DNA of 64,000 bases, taken from positions 1-64,000 of the forward strand of contig NZ_BMSA01000036.1 of assembly GCF_014648915.1 (NCBI RefSeq), written 5' to 3'. A program made the position numbers and the translations under genes. Shown here in pieces: positions 1-8,237 of the stretch. The notes under the pieces are model-generated. The model worked only from the letters and a program-made list of their open reading frames with translations. It was not told the DNA's origin and ran no database searches. This stretch comes from Streptomyces phaeofaciens. GTDB lineage: Bacteria > Actinomycetota > Actinomycetes > Streptomycetales > Streptomycetaceae. Position 1 is the first letter of the stretch, and each line of letters opens with the position of its first letter.

Positions 1-612
1 GAACAGGATCGCGGCCGCGGCGAGGAGGCCGATCAGCTCGCTCGCGCCGCCGTCCGCGTCGGAGAAGACGTAGAAGAGGTTCCCGCCCATCTCGATGCGC
101 AGGGGCAGCTCGGCGCGCAGCCGGTCGCCGAGATCGACGAGGGCGTCGAGGTCTTCGGCCGACAGCCGGCTCTGGTCGGGATACTGCACCCGGACGACCG
201 CGATCCGCCCGTCGGCCGAGACAAGGCCGCCGCGCACGGCGGTGTCCCCGCCCGCGTCGAGCGCCCCCGCCGGGTCGCTCGTGCCGAGCACGTGCGGCAG
301 CCGCTTCACCTCGGCCCGCAGCCGCGTGAGAGCGGTGCGCGCGCCGTCGTCGTCAAAGAACGTCGCACCGCCGTCGAGGGGGGTGACGACCACTTGGGCG
401 GTCATCCCCTCCTGGCCGGTGCCGGCCCGCTCGATCAGTTCCGCGGCCCGTTGGGAGTCCAGCCCCGGAGCGGTCATCGAGTCCGCGGTCCGCCCGCCGA
501 AGGCGACGGCGGCGAGGACGGCGAGCGTGGCGGCGATCAGCCATGCCGCGATCACCCGCCAGGGATGGCGGGCGGCGCTTGCGCCCAGGCGCAACAGGGC
601 TTTCGAGAGCAT
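1..612 (-). CDS. MMPL-family transporter, N-terminal part (runs off the window)
   Basis: The minus frame is open from an ATG at 612 to base 1 (204 codons), so the gene continues beyond the left edge. The protein begins MLSKALLRLGASAARHPWRV, then a first membrane helix rich in Ala/Val/Leu, then an extracytoplasmic stretch containing DSMTAPGLDSQRAAELIERAG, which is typical of MMPL/RND-like lipid or small-molecule exporters. A second hydrophobic segment (GLLAAAAILF) begins at the edge. It is divergent from the histidine kinase, with about 175 bp between the starts. MMPL transporters next to two-component systems are common in Streptomyces, so the pair may control the exporter; that is inference. 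Family fairly sure, substrate unknown. Confidence 0.85.
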   Translation of the reverse strand, partial: MLSKALLRLGASAARHPWRVIAAWLIAATLAVLAAVAFGGRTADSMTAPGLDSQRAAELIERAGTGQEGMTAQVVVTPLDGGATFFDDDGARTALTRLRAEVKRLPHVLGTSDPAGALDAGGDTAVRGGLVSADGRIAVVRVQYPDQSRLSAEDLDALVDLGDRLRAELPLRIEMGGNLFYVFSDADGGASELIGLLAAAAILF

Positions 613-787
613 CGGGTCCTCCAACCACCTCGTCGGCCGTCCTTGTACGGCCGACGATGCCGAGGTTCGTCGCCGCGGCGCTCCGCGGCATCGGCCCGCG
701 GGCCGCGGATCCGTCGGCCGCGGGGCGGAGTGACGACCCGTCCTTTCGGCCGATGCGCGGCACGGCGCGGCCCCTAGGCTGAGAACC

Positions 788-1960
788 GTGCTGCGAGACG
801 ACCTGCGAACCCTGTGGACCGAACCCCGGCCGCCCGACGCGCCCGCCCGGGTGTGGCGGGACTGGGCGCTGCTGGCCGCGAGCCTGGGCGCTGTGGTGCT
901 GGAGGCCACCCTGCGCGAGAACGTCGTGTGGCGGCCGGTGGCGGTGGTGTTCGCCGTATGGCTGTGCCTGCTGCCCCTGTGGCGCCGGACCCGCCCACTG
1001 GCGACGGTCACGCTGGCGTTCGGCTCGGTGATCCTGCTCCAGGTGGCCTCACTGGTCGCCGCACCGCGCGAGCCCGTCGGCCTGGACACCGGCGTGGTCG
1101 TGCTCGTGCTGGTGTATGCGCTGCCCCGGTGGGGATCGGGACGGGAGATCGTGCTGGGCAGCGCGGTGATCCTCACGGCCTTCGTGCTGGGGGTCATCGC
1201 GGACGACACTCCGGCCGCCGAACAGGTCGGGGGCTTCGTCTTCCTGTCGCTGCCCGGCTTGATCGGGGCCGCCGTGCGGTTCTGGGGGACCGCTCGCGAG
1301 CGGCAGTTGGAGCAGGTACGCTCTCGCGAGCGTGAGCAGCTCGCCCGGGAACTGCACGACACTGTGGCCCACCACGTTTCGGCCATGGTGATCAGCGCCC
1401 AGGCGGGCCGGGTGCTCGCGGGCACCGACCCGTCCGCCGCCGTCGAGGCGCTGGAGGGGGTCGAGGAGGAAGGGGCGCGCACGCTGGAGGAGATGCGCGC
1501 CATGGTCGCCGCGCTGCGCGACCGCGGGGCCGGCGCCGAGCTGGCGCCGCCTGCCGGCGTCGCGGATCTGGAGCGCCTGGTGCGCACCCCGGGTGGTCGC
1601 CTCAGGGTCGACCTGGGCCTCGACGGCGAACTGGACACGCTGCCCCCGGCCGTGGACGCGGCCGTCTACCGCATTGTGCAGGAGTCGGTGACCAACGCCA
1701 TGCGCCATGCGGTCAACGCGACCGAGGTCGTCGTCCGGGTCACCGCGGAACGGCACACGGTACGGGTGAGCGTGCGCGACAACGGCCACCGCACCGGCCG
1801 AGGCCGTGCCGGATACGGACTCACCGGACTGCGCGAGCGCGCGACGCTGCTCGGCGGCACACTACAAGCCGGCCCCGGCGCCGACCAGGGCTGGCATGTC
1901 GAAGCCGAGCTGCCGAGAGGGAGGACCGAGAGCGGTGCCCATCCGCGTCCTCGTCGCTGA
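788..1960 (+). CDS. Two-component sensor histidine kinase, NarL/LuxR-partner type
   Basis: 390 residues from a GTG at 788. Residues about 25-165 hold several hydrophobic membrane segments and no large extracellular domain. The HisKA_3 dimerisation/phosphoacceptor motif RELHDTVAHHVSAM places the phosphorylated His at about residue 190, and a HATPase_c domain with ESVTNAMRHA (N box), DNGHRTGRGRAGYGLTGLRERA (G box) closes the protein. This architecture is the intramembrane-sensing kinase class that pairs with NarL-type regulators. The downstream regulator starts at 1935, before this gene stops, so the two are translationally coupled. The signal is not evident; cell-envelope stress is a reasonable guess given the divergent MMPL exporter. 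Confidence 0.93.
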   Translation: MLRDDLRTLWTEPRPPDAPARVWRDWALLAASLGAVVLEATLRENVVWRPVAVVFAVWLCLLPLWRRTRPLATVTLAFGSVILLQVASLVAAPREPVGLDTGVVVLVLVYALPRWGSGREIVLGSAVILTAFVLGVIADDTPAAEQVGGFVFLSLPGLIGAAVRFWGTARERQLEQVRSREREQLARELHDTVAHHVSAMVISAQAGRVLAGTDPSAAVEALEGVEEEGARTLEEMRAMVAALRDRGAGAELAPPAGVADLERLVRTPGGRLRVDLGLDGELDTLPPAVDAAVYRIVQESVTNAMRHAVNATEVVVRVTAERHTVRVSVRDNGHRTGRGRAGYGLTGLRERATLLGGTLQAGPGADQGWHVEAELPRGRTESGAHPRPRR

Positions 1961-2597
1961 CGACCAGACCATCATCCGCACCGGGCTGCGGATCATGCTG
2001 AACGCCCAGCCCGGCATCGAGGTGGTCGGCGAGGCCGCCGACGGACAGGAAGCGGTACGTCTGGCCCGCGAACTGCGCCCCGACGTCTGTCTGTTCGACA
2101 TCCGCATGCCCGTGATCGACGGGCTCGAGGCCACCCGGTTGGTCGCAGGCCCGGGCGTCGCCGACCCGCTGGCCGTGGTCGTCATCACCACGTTCGACCT
2201 CGACGAGTACGTCTACGGCGCGCTGCGTGCCGGCGCCCGCGGATTCCTCCTCAAGGACACGGGACCGGACCTTCTGGCGCAGGCCGTACGGTCGGCGTCC
2301 GGCGGTGAGGCGCTCATCGCGCCCAGCGTCACCGTCCGTCTGCTCCAGGCATTCGCGGACCTGCCCGCCGGCCGGCCCGTGGCCCAGCCGGTCTCCCCCG
2401 TCACCGCCCGCGAGGAGCAGGTGCTCCTCGCCGTCGCTCGCGGGCTGACCAACACCGAGATCGCCGATGCCCTGCACATCAGCCTCAGCACGGTGAAGAC
2501 GCATCTGGCCAGCCTGATGGCCAAACTCGGCGCCCGCAACCGGGTCGAGATCGCGATGTGGGCTTACGAAACGCGCCGTATCCTCCCCGGAACCTGA
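1935..2597 (+). CDS. LuxR/NarL-family response regulator
   Basis: 220 residues. I chose the GTG at 1935 because the protein then begins MPIRVLVADDQTIIRTGL, the usual receiver start, with a GAGAGGGAGG ribosome site just upstream; longer versions of the frame have no receiver homology. The receiver has the acidic pair Asp9/Asp10, phosphoacceptor Asp55 (CLFDIRMP), the Thr of VVITTFD and the Lys of LLKDTG. A LuxR helix-turn-helix (TAREEQVLLAVARGLTNTEIADALHISLSTVKTHLASLMAKLGARNR) forms the C terminus. It overlaps the kinase gene by 26 bp and is its obvious partner. Targets are unknown; the divergent MMPL promoter is the nearest candidate. Confidence 0.95.
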   Translation: MPIRVLVADDQTIIRTGLRIMLNAQPGIEVVGEAADGQEAVRLARELRPDVCLFDIRMPVIDGLEATRLVAGPGVADPLAVVVITTFDLDEYVYGALRAGARGFLLKDTGPDLLAQAVRSASGGEALIAPSVTVRLLQAFADLPAGRPVAQPVSPVTAREEQVLLAVARGLTNTEIADALHISLSTVKTHLASLMAKLGARNRVEIAMWAYETRRILPGT

Positions 2598-2630
2598 GCC
2601 GGGTGCCGGGCCATGTCCCATGAGTCCCGC

Positions 2631-2687
2631 CCGGACATCAGTGCACCGGCCGGACATCTGTGCACCGGCCGGACATCAGTGCACCGG
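2631..2687. repeat. Three 19-bp tandem repeats
   Basis: Units at 2631-2649, 2650-2668 and 2669-2687 read CCGGACATCAGTGCACCGG; the middle copy has T for A at one position. A partial fourth unit follows. Each unit contains TGCA and ends CCGG, so the array is rich in palindromic tetramers. It lies 34 bp after the response regulator stop. Function unknown; it could be a slippage-prone spacer or an array of protein-binding sites. Confidence 0.9.
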
Positions 2688-2953
2688 CCGGCTCACGTCG
2701 GCTCCACGCGCCTCACCCGCCCGAGAGCGTGACGTGCCAGGAGGCCGGAACCGGGACGGTGAGACACCCGATACGACAAGACTCCCGACAGCTACCTCGC
2801 CGGTCTCCACCTGCACGCCTCGATGATCTGGATCAAAGACCTCACCAGGACCACCCGATGATCACAACTCGATACGCGCCCCAGTAGGCCGGCAGGATCT
2901 CACTGTCTGTCCTGGTCTTTCGCCGGGCGGCGGGAGTGTGGTGGGCGTCGAAA

Positions 2954-2991
2954 CGATCGAGGGGCGGTCTCCGGGGGCCGCCCCTCGATCG
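2954..2991. terminator. Strong hairpin between convergent genes
   Basis: Perfect 14-bp stem (CGATCGAGGGGCGG paired with its reverse complement) with a 10-base loop. It lies between the ends of the plus-strand regulator and the minus-strand I36-type gene, so it probably ends transcription from both sides. Confidence 0.75.
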
Positions 2992-3148
2992 TGCGACAAC
3001 TCCGCCGGTAGTGACAGCGGCGGGGCAGCCTCCGAGGGTGACCACCGCCGAATTCGCCACCGGTGTCCCATGCGGGACGCCATCCGGCCACATCCCGCCG
3101 TCCTCCCTCGAAGCGCGGGTGGACGGCGGGTTCGGTCAACCAGCCGGC

Positions 3149-3517
3149 TCAGCCTCCGCAGCCACTGACCGAGAAGGAGGACACCGCGTTGTCGTAGAGG
3201 AACAGAAGTTCCTGCTTCCCGCCCGCCGGGATGCTGAAGTGGTAGCCGTTGTAGTCGGCATCGGTCCAGATGCAGACTTGACCGTCGCTGAGGTTCCACA
3301 CCGAACTGGCCCGATCGTTCCACGCCCAACCGATGTTGGGGGTGTCCACCGGATAGAGCTGCACCATGTCGCCGGTGTTGTTGTGGCCGTCAAAGAGGCA
3401 GACCATACCTCCCATACAGGCGTCCTTGGGGCCGGCCGACGCGGTTCCCGGAGCCGTCAGTACGGCGGTGGAGGCGATGGCCGCCGCTAACACCGCGGTT
3501 TTGACTGTCAGTTTCAT
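3149..3517 (-). CDS. Secreted peptidase-inhibitor family I36 protein
   Basis: 122 residues. The start is the ATG at 3517, preceded by GGAAGGA; the frame is open for another 60 codons upstream but without coding character. An N-terminal Sec signal (MKLTVKTAVLAAAIASTAVL, cleavage near ASA-GPKDA) is followed by a Cys-containing beta-rich domain: CMGGMVCLFDGHNNTGDM, WNDRASSVWN, VCIWTDADYNGYHFSI, then NAVSSFSVSGC. This is the pattern of the Streptomyces metalloprotease inhibitor/beta-gamma-crystallin-like I36 proteins. Four Cys could form two disulfides. The gene stands alone and would act outside the cell. Inhibitory activity is inferred from family only. Confidence 0.85.
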   Translation of the reverse strand: MKLTVKTAVLAAAIASTAVLTAPGTASAGPKDACMGGMVCLFDGHNNTGDMVQLYPVDTPNIGWAWNDRASSVWNLSDGQVCIWTDADYNGYHFSIPAGGKQELLFLYDNAVSSFSVSGCGG

Positions 3518-3712
3518 GAGTGTCCTTCCCGTTGTTGCCCTGGAAGCGCGGTCATGGTCGCCGCGTCCAGCTGTCGCTTCTCGAGGGCATCCGGTCGTAG
3601 GACCGTCCCCGCGCGCATGTGGTTCACCGAGATGACGTTGGTCACAGGGATTCGGGTGGGGCAGGGCGAGTGCCGGCATCAGGAATCTCCTGGTCAAGGG
3701 CAGGGCTCAGCA

Positions 3713-3742
3713 GGGGCGGGGCTCCGTGCGGTGCCCCGCCCC
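3713..3742 (-). terminator. Hairpin downstream of the MFS gene
   Basis: Perfect 10-bp GC stem (GGGGCGGGGC and its complement) with a 10-base loop, starting 35 bases after the MFS stop codon in the direction of transcription. No T-run, which is normal in Streptomyces. Confidence 0.7.
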
Positions 3743-3777
3743 CAAGTCGGCGGGCTGTTGAGCCGGCGCCGGGTCGG

Positions 3778-5079
3778 TCAGGTGGTCGCGTGCAGCGGTG
3801 CGGCGGCGGGTGGTGCTGTCAGTCGACCGGTGCGGTGCAGGCCGTGAAGGGCGGCCGCGCAGGCCAGCCCGAGCGCGGCGAGCGTGATCCAGGGCAGCGC
3901 CGGCACACCGGCCGCGCGGGCCGCGTCGAGCGCGGCACCTGTGCCGAGGTTTCCGACGGTGATGCCGATGCCGCAGATCGTGTTGTAGAGGCCGTAGTGC
4001 GTGGCGACGAGGCGGTCCCCGCTGAGGCGGACGATGGTGTCCATCTCGAACGGGTAGGCGATCATCGTGCCCAAGGCGAGCAGTAGCGCGGCGAGTGTCG
4101 GCGGTACCGCTGCGAGCAGCCACAGCCCGATCCCGGAGGCCGGTACGGGGATCGCCGTGGCCAGCAGCAGGGGAACGAAGGCCAGGCCCATCGCCAGCAG
4201 CCCGCGCACGAGCGCCTGCCCGGCCTCATAGCGTGCCTTGCACCAGGCCGTCACCCGCGTCTGACCGAGGATGGTGCTCAGTCCGGAGACGGCGAACAGC
4301 ACCGCCACCGCCGCCGTCCCGAACACGTCGTCTCCGCCGAGCCGGCGAACCTCCAGTGGCAGGGCCAGGTAGACCTGGAACGTCAGGACGTACGAGCCGA
4401 TCATGGCGACGGAGAAGAGGAGGAAAGGCCGGTTGGCGAGGATGCCGCGCCACTGGGCGAGCACGCCGGGGCCTTCGCCGCTCCGCTGCCGCGTCGCGTC
4501 TTCGGCCCGCCGGGCGGGCAGCGCGCGGATCTGTACGACGCTGAGCAGCGCGAAGATCCCGGCAGCCACCAGGCAGGTGACGCGGAAGTCCACCCCGGTC
4601 AGCACCATGCCCACGAGCGGTCCCATCAGGATGCCGGCCTGGTAGAAGACGTTGAACAGGGCGAACGCCTCGACTCGGCGTTCCCCGGCGTCGGCTGCCA
4701 GGTACGCCCGTACGGCGGGGTTGAACAGCGCGCCGGCCAGCCCGGTGGCCGCCGAGGCGGCCAGCAGTGCGGGGAGTGAGTCCACCAGTCCGAGCGTCGC
4801 GAAGCCGAGGGTCCGCAGCACGCACCCGGCGACGATCATCGGCTTGTAGCCGAGCCGGTCGGCCATGGTCCCGCCCAGGAGGAACATGCCCTGCTGGCTG
4901 AAGTTCCGTACGCCGAGGACGAGTCCGACGATCCAGCCGGCCAGGCCGAGTGTGCCGGAGAGGTGGGCGGCCAGGTAGGGCATCAGCATGTAGAACCCGA
5001 GGTTGATGGTGAACTGGTTCACCATCAACAGCTGGACACTGCGTTCGTGGGACCGGGCCTGTGTGAACAGCCCCTTCAC
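3778..5079 (-). CDS. MFS transporter, coupled to the cysteine-synthase-like gene
   Basis: 433 residues with about twelve hydrophobic segments. The MFS motif A-like loop is GGTMADRLGYKPMIVAG, between helices 2 and 3. I chose the GTG at 5079, which overlaps the upstream gene's stop by 4 bp (GTGA), so translation is coupled. The protein starts VKGLFTQARSHERSVQLLMVNQFTINLGFYMLMPYLAAHL. A cysteine-synthase paralogue directly coupled to an MFS exporter suggests export of an amino-acid-derived metabolite made by the first enzyme; this is inference. The long open frame that extends upstream of 5079 is the antisense-like shadow of the neighbour. Confidence 0.9.
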   Translation of the reverse strand: MKGLFTQARSHERSVQLLMVNQFTINLGFYMLMPYLAAHLSGTLGLAGWIVGLVLGVRNFSQQGMFLLGGTMADRLGYKPMIVAGCVLRTLGFATLGLVDSLPALLAASAATGLAGALFNPAVRAYLAADAGERRVEAFALFNVFYQAGILMGPLVGMVLTGVDFRVTCLVAAGIFALLSVVQIRALPARRAEDATRQRSGEGPGVLAQWRGILANRPFLLFSVAMIGSYVLTFQVYLALPLEVRRLGGDDVFGTAAVAVLFAVSGLSTILGQTRVTAWCKARYEAGQALVRGLLAMGLAFVPLLLATAIPVPASGIGLWLLAAVPPTLAALLLALGTMIAYPFEMDTIVRLSGDRLVATHYGLYNTICGIGITVGNLGTGAALDAARAAGVPALPWITLAALGLACAAALHGLHRTGRLTAPPAAAPLHATT

Positions 5080-6218
5080 CGGTTCTCCTCCGTCGCTTCG
5101 GGCTCGACGCCCGGGACGTCCTCGGCGACGCCGAGCCGAGTTCCTTGCAGGGTGAGGGGATCGACCACGGTGGTGCACCGGGTCCAGGCGGTGACCTCCT
5201 TCTCGTCCAGGCGGCCGATCAGGTCGGGCTCGGGAGCCGGTGGCCCGTCCAGCAGGCCGTGGGCGGCGCAGTAGTCGTCGTCGTAGACCGTCCCCAGGTA
5301 CCGCTGCGGGCCGTCGGGGAAGACGGCGACGATGCGTGCGTCCGCCGGCGTCGTCCGGGCCAGCCAGCCGGCCACGAGCGCGACGGCGCCCACGCTCCAT
5401 CCGCCGGTGGCGTAGTGGGAGGCGGCCAGCTGCCGGCACGCCCACACGGCCTCGTGCGGGGCGACCCAATGCACCTCGGAGAAGTTGCCGTAGGCGACGT
5501 TGCGGGGGTAGATGCTGGAGCCGAGTCCGCGCATCAGGCGAGGCCGGGCGGGCTGACCGAAGATCGTGGAGCCGGTGGTGTCCACGCCGACGACGGTCAA
5601 CTCGGGGTAGAGCTGCCGCAGGACCCGGGAGACACCGGCCGAGTGGCCTCCGGTGCCGACACTGCACACCAGCACGTCGATGTGGCCCATCTCGGAGGCG
5701 AGCTCAAGGGCCAGCGGCGTGTAGGCGGCGACGTTGTCCGGGTTGCTGTACTGGTCCGGGCACCAGGAATCAGGGTGCTGCTCCAGCAGCAGCTGCACGC
5801 GCTCACGGCGCGCTTGCTGCCAGCCACCCGTGGGGTGGGGCTCCGAGACGACGTTGACCTGGGCGCCGTACGCGGTCAGCAGCCGAGTCATGGACACCTC
5901 CAGCCCCGGGTCGGTGACCAGGGTGACCGGGTGGCCGTACACCATCCCGGCCAGCGCCAGTCCCAGACCCAGGGTGCCGCTGGTGGATTCGATGATCCGT
6001 CCGCCGGGCCGCAGGTCGCCACGGGCGCGGGCCCGCTCCACCATGTGCAGTCCCGGACGGTCCTTGATGCCGCCGGGGTTGAACCCCTCAAGCTTCGCCC
6101 AGAAGCCGCGCCCGGCCGGGGCCAGCGGCTCCGACACCCGCAGCAGCGGGGTGTTGCCCACCAGCCCGGACAGGGCCGACCGGCCGGGGGCAGCCGCGGT
6201 CTTGGTCAATGACTGCAT
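5076..6218 (-). CDS. PLP-dependent cysteine synthase-family enzyme
   Basis: 380 residues from the ATG at 6218 (an in-frame GTG at 6251 is possible). The fold-type II PLP signature is clear: LVGNTPLLRV near the N terminus, Lys52 in GFNPGGIKDRPG as the PLP lysine, ESTSGTLGLGLALAGM for substrate carboxylate binding, and the phosphate-binding glycine loop SVGTGGHSAGV. The family includes cysteine synthase, cystathionine beta-synthase and siderophore-type 2,3-diaminopropionate precursor enzymes. The C-terminal extension of roughly 70 residues after FPDGPQRYLGTVYDDDYC is longer than in housekeeping CysK. It is coupled to an MFS transporter, which argues for a specialised metabolite rather than bulk cysteine. 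Confidence 0.85.
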   Translation of the reverse strand: MQSLTKTAAAPGRSALSGLVGNTPLLRVSEPLAPAGRGFWAKLEGFNPGGIKDRPGLHMVERARARGDLRPGGRIIESTSGTLGLGLALAGMVYGHPVTLVTDPGLEVSMTRLLTAYGAQVNVVSEPHPTGGWQQARRERVQLLLEQHPDSWCPDQYSNPDNVAAYTPLALELASEMGHIDVLVCSVGTGGHSAGVSRVLRQLYPELTVVGVDTTGSTIFGQPARPRLMRGLGSSIYPRNVAYGNFSEVHWVAPHEAVWACRQLAASHYATGGWSVGAVALVAGWLARTTPADARIVAVFPDGPQRYLGTVYDDDYCAAHGLLDGPPAPEPDLIGRLDEKEVTAWTRCTTVVDPLTLQGTRLGVAEDVPGVEPEATEENR

Positions 6219-6356
6219 GTCTGTTTCTTCACTCTCGCTCGATGAATGCACGGGTGCGGGTCATCTCGACCCCAGGGCGGCAGGGCGGATCACAGATCCA
6301 CGTCCAGGCCCGGGGAGGCGGCGACCGACGAGGCTGGTCGACCGCGAGCGAGTGGT

Positions 6357-6788
6357 CTAGATCCGCCACCGGGACGTACGAACGAGCGCCGCGCGGCCGG
6401 TGCGCGCGCTGCGACGTCTGCGGATTTCATGCCGTACGACAGGTCCGACCACCGCCAGGGACACGGCGGCGAGGACGACGAGGGCCATCGCGGCGAGGGG
6501 AATGTCCTCATGCGACGGGGTCGCCGGTCGGAGGAGCACGTCCGATACGCAGTTCTCGACACCGTGAGGGGCATGGTGCCCATGAGCATCGCCGCTCACC
6601 GCCACGGCCGAAGAGGCGGCGGGAGGCGGCACCGCCCCGTGCACTGTGTCGGGCACACCGTGCAGGACGGCGCACAGCACGAGCGCCATGACGATCGTGC
6701 CGCGAAGCGTCGAGAGGAGTCGGAGCCATGGAAGTGAGCCGCGTGGCGTCCATGGAGCGCGAGCGGGCGTACGGGAAAAGGTCGGCAC
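6357..6788 (-). CDS. Small His-rich membrane protein (DUF6153-like)
   Basis: 143 residues from a GTG at 6788 with GGAGGA three bases upstream. A hydrophobic N-terminal segment (LRGTIVMALVLCAVLHG) is followed by an extracytoplasmic loop with GDAHGHHAPHGVENCVSD, then a second helix (LAAMALVVLAAVSLAVVGPVV) and a basic cytoplasmic tail. The short HGxH/Cys loop between two membrane passages resembles the Streptomyces DUF6153 group. The His/Cys cluster could bind a metal; that is speculation. A second protein of the same design is encoded 178 bp upstream on the same strand. Confidence 0.6.
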   Translation of the reverse strand: MPTFSRTPARAPWTPRGSLPWLRLLSTLRGTIVMALVLCAVLHGVPDTVHGAVPPPAASSAVAVSGDAHGHHAPHGVENCVSDVLLRPATPSHEDIPLAAMALVVLAAVSLAVVGPVVRHEIRRRRSARTGRAALVRTSRWRI

Positions 6789-6966
6789 AGGTCCTCCGCG
6801 CTGCTACCGCTCTCCGACAACGGCGGAGGAAGGCCGCAGACATGGGTGGGATGGGACGGCATCGACGAACGTGACCGGCCCATCATGGGCACGGAAACCG
6901 AAGCTCGTCGCGCGTGATCAGCCGAACCGGTGACGACCGGCAGGCCGGTTGGAGGACTCTGTGCCT

Positions 6967-7431
6967 CTAGACCTGCCGCACCGCGGAAGCTGCTCTCAGA
7001 GCCGTGGGTGATGCCCCGTCAACGGACGCGCCGGCCACAGGTACGCGTACGGCCGATGCGTCCCCGGCACGACTCGATTCACGAACCGACGCTGCAAAGC
7101 AGGGCATTGCCGAGGCAGCACTCTGCTGAGGTTGTCCGGACGCGCACTGCTCCCCAGAATGTGACGGTTCGTGACCGCCACCGCCTTGGCGATCGTCCGC
7201 TGCCGCGACGAACGGCGGCGCGGAGTCCACGCCCGCATGGTGCGTGTTCTCGACCGGCGTCGCCGTGAGAACCATTGCACTGGTGGACAGGTGCCCCTCG
7301 GCACTCTCCACACATGCGCCGTGCGCCACCAGGACACCGAACAGGAGCACAGCCAAGGCCACCACGCGTAGCAACGGACCCGCACCGGAGCGGGACCCGC
7401 CTATGCACCGGGGCGACCAAGCCGTAACCAT
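6967..7431 (-). CDS. Small His/Cys-containing membrane-anchored protein (DUF6153-like)
   Basis: 154 residues from the ATG at 7431, preceded by AGGATCACGGC. One hydrophobic segment (LLRVVALAVLLFGVLVAHGACVES) is followed by a polar outer region with HHAGVDS, HEPSHSGEQCASGQPQQ and a Cys near residue 111. It shares the layout of the next gene (helix, then a His-rich segment followed by CxSG). The two may be a paralogous pair in one transcript. Not recognised with certainty; coding is supported by the ribosome site, signal-like helix and the paralogous neighbour. Confidence 0.55.
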   Translation of the reverse strand: MVTAWSPRCIGGSRSGAGPLLRVVALAVLLFGVLVAHGACVESAEGHLSTSAMVLTATPVENTHHAGVDSAPPFVAAADDRQGGGGHEPSHSGEQCASGQPQQSAASAMPCFAASVRESSRAGDASAVRVPVAGASVDGASPTALRAASAVRQV

Positions 7432-7768
7432 GCCGTGATCCTAGCGGCCTGTCGGCGGTGACCGGACCACCGATCCCGGAAGAGCGGGTCAACTCGCCAA
7501 GCTTATGGCTGGTTTGCTGCGGCGACTGTGCGGAGGGTCCCACCGGGCCCGGCGAGCGCCGTGCCTCGGCGTCCGTGTCGGCCTCGGTCTCGGCCTCGGC
7601 GGGTTCGGCCCGCGCCGGCTCCACAGTGTCCTCGACCACTGCGGCGGTGCGGGCCTCGACGTCGAAGGGGTGGAGCAGCCCCGAGAACTTCGCCCCCGCC
7701 GGCATGGAACCGCGGCTCGTGCTGCGGGACGCGATGGCTGCCGGCGCGGCGTTCACGGATCCGCTCGG
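7432..7768. other. No supported gene
   Basis: A 337-base gap between two minus-strand genes. A minus-strand frame runs through it (with a Glu/Ala/Thr repeat segment around 7560-7610), but it continues into the neighbouring gene's shadow and has no start with a ribosome site. I see nothing firm here. Confidence 0.5.
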
Positions 7769-8149
7769 TCAGGCTCCGGAGCCCTGGGCGGAAGCAACGG
7801 CTTCCGCCGCCTCCTGGAAGTCGGCGATGGCCCCGCCGTACTCCCTCGCCCAGTCGGTCAGGACCTCGATGGGCCCGACGAGGGTCCGGCCGAGGTCGGT
7901 GAGGCTGTACTCGACCCGCCGCGGCTCTTCGGCATGGCGCTCCACCAGGCCGTACCGCTGAAGGCGACGCAGTGCCTGAGTGAGGACCTTGCGCGAGACG
8001 CCGCCGATCAGGTCGACGAGTTCACCGTGCCTGCGAGGCCGCCGGCTGAGCCCGAAGAGCACGAGCACAGCCCATTTGTCGGAGATGATCTCGACCGCCA
8101 GCCGCGTGGGGCAGTCGGCGAGAAGGGCCGATCCGGACTCGTTCTGCAT
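7769..8149 (-). CDS. HxlR-family transcriptional regulator
   Basis: 126 residues from the ATG at 8149, giving MQNESGSALLADCPTRLAVEIISDKWAVLVLFGLSRRPRRHGEL. This is the classic HxlR start: Cys just ahead of the winged helix, then the DKWxxLVLxxL helix, the GGVSRKVLTQALRRLQRYGLVER recognition region and the YSLTDLG wing. The Cys at about position 13 is the conserved redox or electrophile-sensing residue of the family. It is divergent from the quinone-reductase-like gene at 8238, the standard HxlR/target arrangement, and should repress it and itself until an oxidant or quinone is sensed. Confidence 0.9.
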   Translation of the reverse strand: MQNESGSALLADCPTRLAVEIISDKWAVLVLFGLSRRPRRHGELVDLIGGVSRKVLTQALRRLQRYGLVERHAEEPRRVEYSLTDLGRTLVGPIEVLTDWAREYGGAIADFQEAAEAVASAQGSGA

Positions 8150-8193
8150 GAAGGTCGAAGGTACCAGGAGGTAACCGTCGGCTCCGTAACGTC

Positions 8194-8210
8194 TTTCGCA
8201 AGCAACGAAA
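8194..8210. promoter_or_regulatory. Candidate HxlR operator
   Basis: TTTCG-N7-CGAAA dyad in the 88-bp divergent promoter region between the HxlR gene and the quinone-reductase gene. Position and symmetry suit a repressor site; no binding data. Confidence 0.5.
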
Positions 8211-8237
8211 CCCATACCGGATTGCGGAGGATTCACC

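Larger units (their letters stand above)
2598..3148. other. Non-coding stretch with tandem repeat and hairpin
   Basis: No convincing gene in these 550 bases between a plus-strand regulator and a minus-strand secreted protein. It holds three 19-bp tandem repeats (2631-2687) and a perfect 14-bp inverted repeat (2954-2991), both listed separately. The other open frames here have no domain I recognise and atypical codon use. Confidence 0.7.

Noticed and set aside
7079..7756. A 225-codon minus-strand frame through the gap at 7.5 kb
   Set aside because: Half of it is the shadow of the small membrane-protein gene at 6967-7431 and no start context supports the rest.
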